The translations under genes and the position numbers were made by a program. Positions 22,944 to 29,867 of a DNA stretch of 29,867 nt are shown one piece after another (within the stretch, counting starts at the first letter, position 1; each line of letters begins with the position of its first letter). The stretch spans positions 1-29,867 of the forward strand of contig CABUZI010000008.1 of the NCBI GenBank assembly GCA_902496005.1, written 5' to 3'. The notes under the pieces are model-generated. The model searched no databases. It saw only the letters and a program-made list of their open reading frames with translations, and was not told the origin of the DNA. Source of the stretch: an uncultured Collinsella sp. Its GTDB lineage: Bacteria > Actinomycetota > Coriobacteriia > Coriobacteriales > Coriobacteriaceae.

Positions 22944-23699
22944 ATGGCGCGAGCCATCTTCCAAACCATTTATGACAACGTGAAGCAGTCGATTGACGAC
23001 GGCACATACGCCTATCTAAGCTATCTGCCTTCGGAGGCTGAACTCACGCAACTGTTTGGCTGTTCGCGCATGACGGTCCGTCGCGCCATCTCGATGCTTG
23101 CGGCAGATGGCTACGTGCTCCCCCAGCAAGGCAAAGGCATGCGCGTCATTCGCAACATCAGTGACGAGACGAGTTGTGGCGGCGGCGGACTCGAGACCTT
23201 TAAGGAAATCGCAGCCAGCCGAGGCTTTGAGCTCAAAACGGTTACCACTGTCTTTGAGCTCCTCGTCTGTAACAAGGCGCTCTCCAAGATTACCGGGTTT
23301 CCTGAAGGCTGTGAGCTCACGCGTGCCAAACGCATCCGTTATGCAGACGGACGGGCCGTGTGCTCCGACGACTCCTATTACCTAAGCTCACAGGTACCGG
23401 GGCTGACACCCGAGATTGTCAACGACTCGATCTATCGTTACCTCGAAGAAGGCCTTGGCATTAAGATTGCCACGGGCAAACGCGATGTAACGATTGAACA
23501 TCCCACGCCCGAGGATGCACGCGTGCTCGATCTCGACGACTTTAACGCACTCGCCGTTGTACGCGGACAGACCTACAACGCCGACGGCATCCTTATGGAA
23601 TACACCGAGACAAAGCAGGTTCCCAGCTTCTTTTTACTCCACGAAACGGTCACCCGCCGCAATAACGGCAGCGAGACCCATCAGAGCAGTATGAGCTAA
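22944..23699 (+). CDS. GntR family regulator with UTRA ligand domain
   Basis: A 251-residue transcription factor. The N-terminal winged helix (about 1-70) has LPSEAELTQLFGCSRMTVRRA and a wing QQGKGMRV. The UTRA effector domain (about 80-235) shows SKITGFPEGCELTRAKRIRY and the C-terminal pattern ALAVVRGQTYNADGILMEYT. Proteins of this HutC/TreR type bind sugar phosphates and repress uptake genes. AGGAGA precedes the ATG. It is last in the dehydrogenase operon and probably binds the TTGTCTA-type repeats at 21641-21806, so both divergent units would respond to the PTS product. Confidence 0.92.
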   Translation: MARAIFQTIYDNVKQSIDDGTYAYLSYLPSEAELTQLFGCSRMTVRRAISMLAADGYVLPQQGKGMRVIRNISDETSCGGGGLETFKEIAASRGFELKTVTTVFELLVCNKALSKITGFPEGCELTRAKRIRYADGRAVCSDDSYYLSSQVPGLTPEIVNDSIYRYLEEGLGIKIATGKRDVTIEHPTPEDARVLDLDDFNALAVVRGQTYNADGILMEYTETKQVPSFFLLHETVTRRNNGSETHQSSMS

Positions 23700-23709
23700 C
23701 TGTCTATTA

Positions 23710-23780
23710 GTTGCGGTGGAATAGTTCCTAGAATGGCCAGCTTAAGGGCAAAGCAGGAACTATTCCACCGCAACTTTTTT
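23710..23780 (+). terminator. Strong terminator after gntR
   Basis: A perfect 20-bp stem (23710-23729 with 23755-23774) encloses a 25-base loop and is followed by six T residues. The stem is unusually long and perfect and could belong to a repeated terminator family. Confidence 0.88.
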
Positions 23781-23811
23781 GGCCGGCGGGGCAGCACCTG
23801 TCCCACCGGCC
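23781..23811 (-). terminator. Hairpin downstream of the ferredoxin-like gene
   Basis: GGCCGG-C-GGG pairs with CCC-A-CCGGCC around an 11-base loop, 20 bases beyond the - strand stop at 23831. No T-tract follows on that strand, so termination is only a possibility. Confidence 0.4.
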
Positions 23812-23830
23812 ATCATGTACGCTCTTTTAG

Positions 23831-25084
23831 CTAGTCCGCGAGCTTTTCCACCTGGTCGAGCATCTTGTCCAGCTTGGCCTTTGCCTCGGCCTTAACCTTC
23901 TCAGCTTCTTCGTGAGCCTTCGCCTTCTGGGCGGCCTTTTCCTCGGCTTCGGGATCGACGACGACCAGGTTGGATGCATCATGCTCAACCAACTTAAGCG
24001 CATGCTCGGGGCACACCTTGACGCAGGCTCCGCAACCTAAGCAATACGTCGACTCCAACGCAAAGCGGCCGCTTCCCACCAAATCGCAGGCAAACGTGGG
24101 GCACACGTTGACGCACTCGCCGCACGACGTGCACTTGTCAAAATCGCATTCCGGCGTGCTCACCTGCATGTTCAGGGCAAGCTCGGGGTGGTTTTGCAAC
24201 GTTGAGAGCACCAGTTGGCGCCCGTGCGTGAGCGAACGGCGACGCTTGGTCGTCGTGGTGCCGCACATGGTGTTGAGCGTGCGCTCCAGCTGGGTAATCT
24301 GATGGCGATGGGCCTTGAGCTTTTGCGTCACCGAGGCCAGCGCCGCCGTCGCCGGATTGAGCTTGGTCACCGTCAGGCCCGTGGTGCGGGCAATCTTTTC
24401 CATGTACTCCTTGCGTTCGTACTCGCGAAGCTTATGGCACTTGAGGCTCTTGGGGTCGACCTCCAGGCCCATACCCGTGCCGGACCACTCCTCGGCCTTC
24501 GCAATCGCCTCGCCCAGAATGTCCTCACCGCCGGTGTTGCGGCATTTATCGCACACGCCCAGCGGCAGGTAGACGCTCACGTTGGGATAGTCGGCCAGCA
24601 CCGAGAACCAAGTCTCGGCCGTAATATCGCCCACGCAGGCAACGACGACCTCGTTTTCGCGCGGCATGCGCTTGAGGGCGCGCGTGCAGGTGACGTAGGC
24701 GGTCTCATGGCTCGTAGCGGCAGAGACGATATCGTCATACAGGTTTTTGGGCGCCAGGCGCGGCGAGATGATCGCCTCGGTCGGACAGGCAGCGGCGCAC
24801 AGGCCGCACTTGCGACAGGAGTCGAGGATCTCGATGGAGTCTTCCTCGACCTCGATAGCGTTGACCGGGCATACGTCCATGCACGCGGTGCAGCCGCTCT
24901 TTTCGTTTTTGCAGGTCAAACACGGGATGGTGTTGCCGCGCGGGCGCTCCTTGTAGTCGGCAGGATTCCACTGCGGCGCCGACGGATCGAGTGCATCGGT
25001 CACACCGCCAAGCGGGTTTTTAAGAAAGTCGAAACCCTTGCTGATCTCGATAATGTCATCAAACAGATCGTGTTCCTGCGCCAT
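23831..25084 (-). CDS. Multi-cluster 4Fe-4S ferredoxin-like protein
   Basis: A 417-residue cytosolic iron-sulfur protein with two pairs of ferredoxin motifs. Pair one is Cys55-58-65-68-72 with Cys90-93-96-100; pair two is Cys313-318-321-324-328 with Cys348-351-354-358. The central part (about 105-300) has further cysteines at 133, 150, 178, 181 and 216, including LGVCDKCRN, and does not match a family I know. The C-terminus (about 378-415) is a charged Lys/Glu/Ala helix, likely coiled coil. GGGAGGGG precedes the ATG at 25084; a longer start lacks support. It probably carries electrons for an anaerobic oxidoreductase, but no partner gene is adjacent. Confidence 0.85.
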   Translation of the reverse strand: MAQEHDLFDDIIEISKGFDFLKNPLGGVTDALDPSAPQWNPADYKERPRGNTIPCLTCKNEKSGCTACMDVCPVNAIEVEEDSIEILDSCRKCGLCAAACPTEAIISPRLAPKNLYDDIVSAATSHETAYVTCTRALKRMPRENEVVVACVGDITAETWFSVLADYPNVSVYLPLGVCDKCRNTGGEDILGEAIAKAEEWSGTGMGLEVDPKSLKCHKLREYERKEYMEKIARTTGLTVTKLNPATAALASVTQKLKAHRHQITQLERTLNTMCGTTTTKRRRSLTHGRQLVLSTLQNHPELALNMQVSTPECDFDKCTSCGECVNVCPTFACDLVGSGRFALESTYCLGCGACVKVCPEHALKLVEHDASNLVVVDPEAEEKAAQKAKAHEEAEKVKAEAKAKLDKMLDQVEKLAD

Positions 25085-25235
25085 GCGCGGCCCCTCCCTG
25101 AGCAGTGCAAACAAGCAAGAGATAATGATACGCTATCGGCCCACGCCTCGGGCAAATTACACGCGGCTCATCTTTGCGGCAAATAGTCCATGGCCTATCG
25201 CTGCCTCGATTGCACAAGGTCAATCAAGTGCCAAG

Positions 25236-26303
25236 CTATGCCTCGCGCATGAGCTCGACAAGCTTTTGCCTGGTCACCTTGGCCTGTTCGTTAGCCCTAT
25301 TGCGTTCGTTTCTAAAGGCCGCATCTGCAACGCTCATCAGGTCGGCATCGGAAATCTCGTCAAGGCCCAGCTCCTCGAGCGTCGTCGGTAGGCCGACGCG
25401 CTGGCAAAACTCGAGCACCTGATTAAGCTCGGGCGCACGCTCCAAACGAAGCTGGACCACTAGGCCAAATGCCACGACCTCGCCGTGCATGGCCTTGCAC
25501 TCGGGCAGGATCGTCAACCCGTTGGCGATGGCATGCGCCAACGCCAAGCCACCGCTCTCAAAGCCGACGCCCGAGAGCAGAATATTGCACTCGATCAGGC
25601 GCTCAACCGCCGGCGATATACGGCCCTTTTTGAGATCGCGCTTGGCAGCGACGCCGCACTCCATGAGTGTGTCATAGCAGGCACGAGCCGCAACCAAAGC
25701 CAAGTGCCCCGGCGCGCCACCGTGTTCGTTGACGCCGTGCGCCGCGGCGCACGAACGCGCCTCGAAGTACGTTGCCAGCGCATCGCCCATGCCAGCGACC
25801 GTCATACGCAGTGGGGCCGCCGCGACCACGTTGGTATCGACCACGACCAGGTCTGGATTCTTCTCGAGCATCAGGTAGCGGTCGAACGACCCATCCTCGT
25901 GATACAGCACCGAAATCGCGCTGCACGGACCGTCCATCGACGCCGCCGTGGGACATACGCACAACGGCAACTCGGCATAAAACGCAACGGCCTTGGCGAT
26001 ATCGAGCATCTTGCCGCCGCCAATACCCACCACCATGTCGCAATACTCAGCCCGGGCTTCCTTAGCCATTTTTACAACGGCCTCTTCCGTACACGGACCG
26101 TTATAGATCTTAAAGAATGGCTCGCTTAGATCTTCGTCCAGAAATCCATCGACGATCTGCCTGCACAGCCGATCCTCGGTGCCCTGGTCAAACAAGACAT
26201 AGGCAGCGCAGCCCAACCATGACAAATACCTGCCCTGGCGCGAAAGCTCACCCGGCCCCTGAACATACCGACCGGGACCGCCATAAACCATGGGAAGCGC
26301 CAT
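25236..26303 (-). CDS. Glycerol dehydrogenase family protein (paralogue 1)
   Basis: NAD-dependent, metal-containing polyol dehydrogenase, 355 residues. The nucleotide motif is VVGIGGGKMLDIAKA. Predicted metal ligands are Asp174 (GMGDALATYFEAR), His257 (LAHAIANGL) and His273 (AMHGEVVAFG), all present. It is clearly homologous to the next gene but diverged along its whole length; the N-terminal Rossmann half (YLSWLGCAAYVLFDQG) differs most, so cofactor or substrate may differ. The ribosome binding site is weak. A terminator of the paralogue lies between the two, so it probably has its own promoter. It oxidises glycerol or a related diol, or works in reverse. Confidence 0.87.
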   Translation of the reverse strand: MALPMVYGGPGRYVQGPGELSRQGRYLSWLGCAAYVLFDQGTEDRLCRQIVDGFLDEDLSEPFFKIYNGPCTEEAVVKMAKEARAEYCDMVVGIGGGKMLDIAKAVAFYAELPLCVCPTAASMDGPCSAISVLYHEDGSFDRYLMLEKNPDLVVVDTNVVAAAPLRMTVAGMGDALATYFEARSCAAAHGVNEHGGAPGHLALVAARACYDTLMECGVAAKRDLKKGRISPAVERLIECNILLSGVGFESGGLALAHAIANGLTILPECKAMHGEVVAFGLVVQLRLERAPELNQVLEFCQRVGLPTTLEELGLDEISDADLMSVADAAFRNERNRANEQAKVTRQKLVELMREA

Positions 26304-26371
26304 ACGAGAATCCGCCCTTTCATCAACAACAGTTGGTACAAAGCAACCTGACCCCTTTGCACCATAGCAAA

Positions 26372-26404
26372 AAGGGACAAAGCCATCTGCTGGCTTTGCC
26401 CCTT
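26372..26404 (-). terminator. Terminator after glycerol dehydrogenase
   Basis: On the - strand, AAGGGGCAAAGCCA pairs with TGGCTTTGTCCCTT (one G-U pair) around a 5-base loop, followed by TTT. It starts 12 bases after the gldA stop. Confidence 0.82.
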
Positions 26405-26416
26405 CCTTAGCTTGAT

Positions 26417-27517
26417 TTACTCATCCATGAGATAGTAGTGGCCCAGCGCGTCGGCACCCAGGATGGCGTTTGCGACCATCTCGGGCGTCACCTCAAACGG
26501 CATGTTGCACATGGTGTCCTCAGGCGCGCACGCGGCCTCGGCAACAATCATGGCCTTCTCGCGCGTAACCTCGGCAACGCCCAGCTCCTTGAGCGTAACG
26601 GGCAGGCCCAGCTCAATGCAGAAGCCCAAGACTTCCTCGAGCTTCTCGGTCGGGGCATCCTCGAGTACCAGCTGGACGATAGTGCCAAAGGCGACCTTCT
26701 CGCCGTGATACATGCTGTGGCACTCGGGCAGCATCGTCAGGCCATTGTGGATGGCATGAGCAGCAGCAAGGCCCGAGCTCTCAAAGCCAATGCCGGAGAG
26801 CAGCGTATTTGCCTCGATGATGTGCTCCACGGCAGGCGTCAGCGCGCCCTTCTCCAGAGCAACCTTGGCCTTGATGCCATCGGCCATAAGCGTCTCGTAG
26901 CAGAGCTTGGCGAGCGCCAGGCCGGCCATGCCGCCCTTGCCGCCGGCGCAGGTGCCACCGTCGGCATCATGCGTCGCCTGGGCCTCAAAGTAGGTTGCGA
27001 GCGCATCGCCCATACCGGAAACCGTCAGGCGCACCGGGCTCGCCGCGATAACCGTCGTATCCATCAGGACAATGTTGGGGTTTGCCTTAAGGAAGAGATA
27101 TTTATCGAACTGGCCGTCATCGGTATAGAGCACCGAAAACGCCGAACACGGGGCATCGGTCGAAGCAATGGTGGGGCAAATGATAACCGGGGACTCCAGG
27201 TAATAGGCGACGGCCTTCGCGGTGTCGAGGATCTTGCCGCCGCCGACGCCGACGATGATGTCGCAGCCGTTGTCGCGAGCGAGCGCCACCAAACGGTCGA
27301 CCTCGCCCTTGGAGCACTCGCCGTTAAAGTCCTCAAACAGCAGCTCGGCCTTAGCCTCGGCAAAGCCGCCCTCGATCTTGGCACCGACGCGCTTCTTGCC
27401 CGAAGGCGTCACGATGACAAGGGCCTTAGCGCCGAGCGGCTCGACATAGGAGCCGAGCTTGGCCAGCTCGTCTGGGCCCTGGATGTACTTGCTGGGGCTA
27501 TTGAAGATTGCAGCCAT
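26417..27517 (-). CDS. gldA: Glycerol dehydrogenase (paralogue 2, canonical)
   Basis: A 366-residue NAD-dependent glycerol dehydrogenase, oxidising glycerol to dihydroxyacetone. VGVGGGKILDTAKA binds NAD. Metal ligands fall at Asp171 (GMGDALATYFEAQ), His254 (AAHAIHNGL) and His271 (MYHGEKVAFG), the positions I recall for E. coli GldA. The N-terminal FNSPSKYIQGPDEL is the family hallmark. GAGGATGGG precedes the ATG. It has its own terminator and lies between a diverged paralogue and an iron alcohol dehydrogenase on the same strand. In a fermenter it may help balance NADH through glycerol or dihydroxyacetone. Confidence 0.92.
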   Translation of the reverse strand: MAAIFNSPSKYIQGPDELAKLGSYVEPLGAKALVIVTPSGKKRVGAKIEGGFAEAKAELLFEDFNGECSKGEVDRLVALARDNGCDIIVGVGGGKILDTAKAVAYYLESPVIICPTIASTDAPCSAFSVLYTDDGQFDKYLFLKANPNIVLMDTTVIAASPVRLTVSGMGDALATYFEAQATHDADGGTCAGGKGGMAGLALAKLCYETLMADGIKAKVALEKGALTPAVEHIIEANTLLSGIGFESSGLAAAHAIHNGLTMLPECHSMYHGEKVAFGTIVQLVLEDAPTEKLEEVLGFCIELGLPVTLKELGVAEVTREKAMIVAEAACAPEDTMCNMPFEVTPEMVANAILGADALGHYYLMDE

Positions 27518-27548
27518 GTTTATCCCATCCTCTGATAATTAAAAAGAA

Positions 27549-27580
27549 AGGGGCTCCGTACGGATACGTGCGGAGCCCCT
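27549..27580 (-). terminator. Terminator after the AdhE-like iron ADH
   Basis: AGGGGCTCCGTACG (27549-27562) pairs with 27567-27580 around a 4-base loop (one G-T pair). On the - strand it is followed by TTCTTTTTAATT. It lies 22 bases after the stop at 27602. Confidence 0.88.
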
Positions 27581-27601
27581 CCTTACGATAACAAGAGTCG
27601 A

Positions 27602-28825
27602 TTAGAAATCGATGTCGGTGTCGTAGTAGCAGGCCTTGAGGATCTTCTCGAAGTCGGCAGCCTTGGTCTCACGCGGGTTCTCGGGCGTGCAGGCGTCGGT
27701 CTCGGCGTTCGCGGCGATCTCGGGCAGCTTGGCGAGGAACTCCTCCTCGGAAACCATCTGCGGGTTCTCGGCGTCGACCTTCACGCCGCCGTTGGCGTAG
27801 TCCTTGATGGACTGCGGAATGTTGAGCTGGTCGTTGAGGTCGCGAATCTTCTGGACGAGCGCGGCGATGAGCTCCTCGTTGGTCTCGCCGGGAAGGTGCA
27901 GGATCTCCTTGGCCACGTAAGCGTAACGCTCGGCAGCACGCGGGTCCTTGGAGTTCCACTGGATGACCTTGCCCAGGTACATGGCGTTGGCAGCACCGTG
28001 GATGATGTGACCGTTCTCGAAGGCAGCACCGGTCTTGTGAGCCATGGAGTGAACGATGCCGAGCAGGCCCGAGGAGAAGGCGATACCGGCGATGCACTGA
28101 GCCTCGTGCATGTGCTGACGGGCCTCATGGTCGCCAGCATAAGACTTGGGCAGCCACTCGACGATCTCGCGGATGCCGTGCAGAGCGTTGGCGTCGGTGA
28201 ACATAGAGGCGAAGGTAGAAACGTAGGCCTCCATGCAGTGGGTCAGAGCATCCATGCCGGTGTGAGCGCACAGCTTGGCGGGCATGGTGTAGGTGAGCTC
28301 GGGGTCGACGATGGCGACATCAGGGGTGATGTTGAAGTCGGCCAGCGGGTACTTGATGCCCTTGGCATAGTCGGTAATGACGGAGAAGGCAGTGACCTCG
28401 GTAGCGGTGCCGGAGGTAGAGGAGATGGCGCAGAAATGAGCCTTCTGACGCAGTTCGGGGAAGCTGAACGGCTGGATGATGTTATCGAAGGACTCCTCGG
28501 GATACTCGTAGAAGACCCACATGGCCTTAGCAGCATCGATGGGCGAGCCGCCGCCGATAGCAACGATCCAGTCGGGCTCGAAGTCCCGCATAGCGGCTGC
28601 GCCCTTCATGACGGTCTCGATGGAGGGATCGGACTCGACGCCCTCGAAAAGCTGAACCTCCATGCCGGCCTCTTTGAGGTCGGCCTCAACATCCTGCAAG
28701 AACCCGCCGCGGCGCATAGAGCTGCCGCCAGAAACGATGATGGCCTTCTTGCCCTTGAGGTTCTTCACCTCGTGGCGAGCGCCCTCACCAAAGTACAGAT
28801 CGCGAGGATTGGTAAAACGTCCCAT
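27602..28825 (-). CDS. Iron-containing alcohol dehydrogenase (AdhE C-terminal-like)
   Basis: A 407-residue cytosolic iron alcohol dehydrogenase reducing acetaldehyde or longer aldehydes with NADH. AIGGGSPIDAAKAMW is the nucleotide motif. Metal ligands fit Asp and His of GMDALTHCMEAY and the histidines of HSMAHKTGAAFENGHIIHG. The C-terminus (TDACTPENPRETKAADFEKI) resembles the end of bifunctional AdhE, so this is a stand-alone relative of the AdhE alcohol dehydrogenase domain. AGGAGG precedes the ATG at 28825; upstream frame lacks a site. The upstream region holds two dyads (28866-28892 and 28903-28928) that may control it. Ethanol formation is the likely but unproven role. Confidence 0.92.
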   Translation of the reverse strand: MGRFTNPRDLYFGEGARHEVKNLKGKKAIIVSGGSSMRRGGFLQDVEADLKEAGMEVQLFEGVESDPSIETVMKGAAAMRDFEPDWIVAIGGGSPIDAAKAMWVFYEYPEESFDNIIQPFSFPELRQKAHFCAISSTSGTATEVTAFSVITDYAKGIKYPLADFNITPDVAIVDPELTYTMPAKLCAHTGMDALTHCMEAYVSTFASMFTDANALHGIREIVEWLPKSYAGDHEARQHMHEAQCIAGIAFSSGLLGIVHSMAHKTGAAFENGHIIHGAANAMYLGKVIQWNSKDPRAAERYAYVAKEILHLPGETNEELIAALVQKIRDLNDQLNIPQSIKDYANGGVKVDAENPQMVSEEEFLAKLPEIAANAETDACTPENPRETKAADFEKILKACYYDTDIDF

Positions 28826-28865
28826 GCTGTGCCTCCTAAACAAGCCCCTCTTAGACTTGCGTATA

Positions 28866-28928
28866 TAACGGAGCACCCGATTGGCTCCGTTAGGACCGTT
28901 TTGCGCGTTGTCGGCGATGACAATGCGC
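28866..28928 (-). promoter_or_regulatory. Two dyads upstream of the iron ADH
   Basis: TAACGGAGC (28866-28874) pairs with GCTCCGTTA (28884-28892), overlapping a TATATA on the - strand. GCGCGTTGTC (28903-28912) pairs with 28919-28928 at 9 of 10 positions. Either may be an operator near the promoter; the TTGTC/GACAA core is not a clear Rex site. Confidence 0.45.
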
Positions 28929-29325
28929 GATGTCTAAACGTCTCAACGCTCAGACAAACACTATTTTACCGTTCGAGTTGGTCAGTTATTCACCTAAAGC
29001 CGCCAATGATGAAACGTTTTTTCTATCCTTGGAACCTCTTGCGTTGCGGTTATTGCCCCAAGCTGGGCAAACGTTTTATCAAGGTTGGACATATGCCTCA
29101 GGCGGCATCGCGACGCTCCAAAACGTAAACCGTTCGCCGCCCAAAATCGACCGCTTACGGCACCGCGATACGAGTCGTATGGCCAGTGTGCAGACACCTG
29201 TCTAACAACCGCCTTCGTGGTGCAACAGTGCATGTCCGAGCGCGGCTCCCCCGGCACGTCACATGCGGGTAAACTAGGACGTTATATAGAGACATTTGAA
29301 CCCTAACCGCAGCAAAGGAGGCCCC
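28929..29325. other. Intergenic stretch without a confident gene
   Basis: About 400 bases between divergent genes, lower in GC than its flanks. A 91-codon open frame on the + strand (28930-29205) has no ribosome binding site and no recognisable family. The words AAACGTTTT or CAAAACGT recur near 29013, 29071 and 29119. No RNA gene was recognised. Confidence 0.45.
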
Positions 29326-29867
29326 ATGGCATTCGATCCCATTCAAGAGGATTGCCATCGCCTCGTTCTTGAGGCCTTGCGCCGCGACAATATCCCACTC
29401 ACCGACGGCCCCGCCGTAGAGCGTCTGATGGATCAATTCACCCGCAACCCCGCACCGCTCATCGTGCACGACCGCGACCGCGCCGGACATCTGATTGCCA
29501 AGGTGGTCGAGACCGTCGACTACCGCATTCCCTTTATCCCTGACGATACCCAGGCCGAGCAAGAAGAGACCGCTGCCGAGAACATGCTCCGCGAGGCGGC
29601 CGCACTTGATCCGGCCAACTGGGATGCCCAGCGCATGCTGTGCGCGCTCACCGCCGAATCCAACGAGGAATACGTGCAGTATCTGGTGTCCAAGTGCGAC
29701 GAGGTGGAGCACGATCTGGCGCTCAAGATTGCCTCGGCGCAGGACCCCTACGAGCGTGAGGCCGCAGGCGACCTGACCCGCCGCCCCTACCTGCGTTGGC
29801 TTGCCGCCTTGGCGTCGCGCGCCCTCATTAGCGGCCGCTATCGCATGTCGCTCGAAGCCGCAAACCG
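29326..29867 (+). CDS. Hypothetical TPR-like protein (3' end beyond window)
   Basis: A partial gene: 180 codons are present without a stop at the right edge. AAAGGAGG lies just before the ATG. The protein starts MAFDPIQEDCHRLVLEALRR, is soluble, acidic and helical, and has an alternating small/large residue pattern. LREAAALDPANWDAQRMLCAL and LAALASRALISGRYRMSLEA look like tetratricopeptide helices, a common scaffold for protein contacts. I do not recognise a specific family. It is divergent from the iron ADH. Confidence 0.75.
   Translation, partial: MAFDPIQEDCHRLVLEALRRDNIPLTDGPAVERLMDQFTRNPAPLIVHDRDRAGHLIAKVVETVDYRIPFIPDDTQAEQEETAAENMLREAAALDPANWDAQRMLCALTAESNEEYVQYLVSKCDEVEHDLALKIASAQDPYEREAAGDLTRRPYLRWLAALASRALISGRYRMSLEAAN

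Noticed and set aside
28930..29205. 91-codon + strand open frame in the gap before the TPR-like gene
   Set aside because: No ribosome binding site, no recognisable motif, and lower-GC intergenic composition.
1..29867. CRISPR array, tRNA, rRNA or intact transposase
   Set aside because: No regularly spaced direct repeats, cloverleaf-like gene, rRNA sequence or transposase family was recognised on either strand.

Overview
The window looks like a chromosomal segment of a high-GC anaerobic gut actinobacterium of the Coriobacteriia, most like Collinsella. This is inferred from composition, gene families and the core genes guaA and ychF; there is no rRNA gene to confirm it. Twenty-eight protein genes are supported, the last running off the right edge. 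No rRNA, tRNA, CRISPR array or intact insertion sequence was found.

Positions 1-2260 hold an aldo/keto reductase and an iron-containing alcohol dehydrogenase that read as an operon, closed by a 19-bp stem-loop. Positions 2620-4930 hold three different SAM-dependent methyltransferases on the + strand. This block is clearly less GC-rich than its flanks, starts with a promoter overlapping a DtxR/IdeR-like box and a second dyad, and ends at a strong bidirectional terminator. It looks acquired and possibly metal-regulated.

Positions 4959-12454 (all - strand) form a lev-type sugar operon. A 913-residue LevR-like regulator precedes mannose-family PTS genes in the order IIB, IIC, IID, IIA, then a GH172 (DUF2961) glycosidase and a ROK fructokinase-type kinase. 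The regulator has the LevR domain order, but its AAA+ domain lacks the sigma54-contacting GAFTGA loop and has a broken Walker B.

Positions 13197-18264 are more core-like: guaA, a divergent type I asparaginase, ychF and a DUF1648 membrane protein. Between them sits a small divergent pair, an XRE regulator and a 129-residue protein that looks like a HAD (Cof-type) C-terminus without catalytic residues. A perfect 26-bp palindrome separates the two.

Positions 18392-23699 form an alpha-glucoside module: a GH4 6-phospho-alpha-glucosidase and a PTS EIICB on the - strand, and a zinc alcohol dehydrogenase and GntR/UTRA regulator on the + strand. The shared intergenic region carries three related TTGTCTA-type operator sequences, one sitting between the -35 and -10 of the dehydrogenase promoter. 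PTS import would yield a 6'-phosphoglucoside that GH4 splits.

Positions 23831-28825 (- strand) hold a four-cluster ferredoxin-like protein, two tandem glycerol dehydrogenase paralogues and an iron alcohol dehydrogenase, fitting fermentative redox balancing. A TPR-like hypothetical gene begins at 29326.
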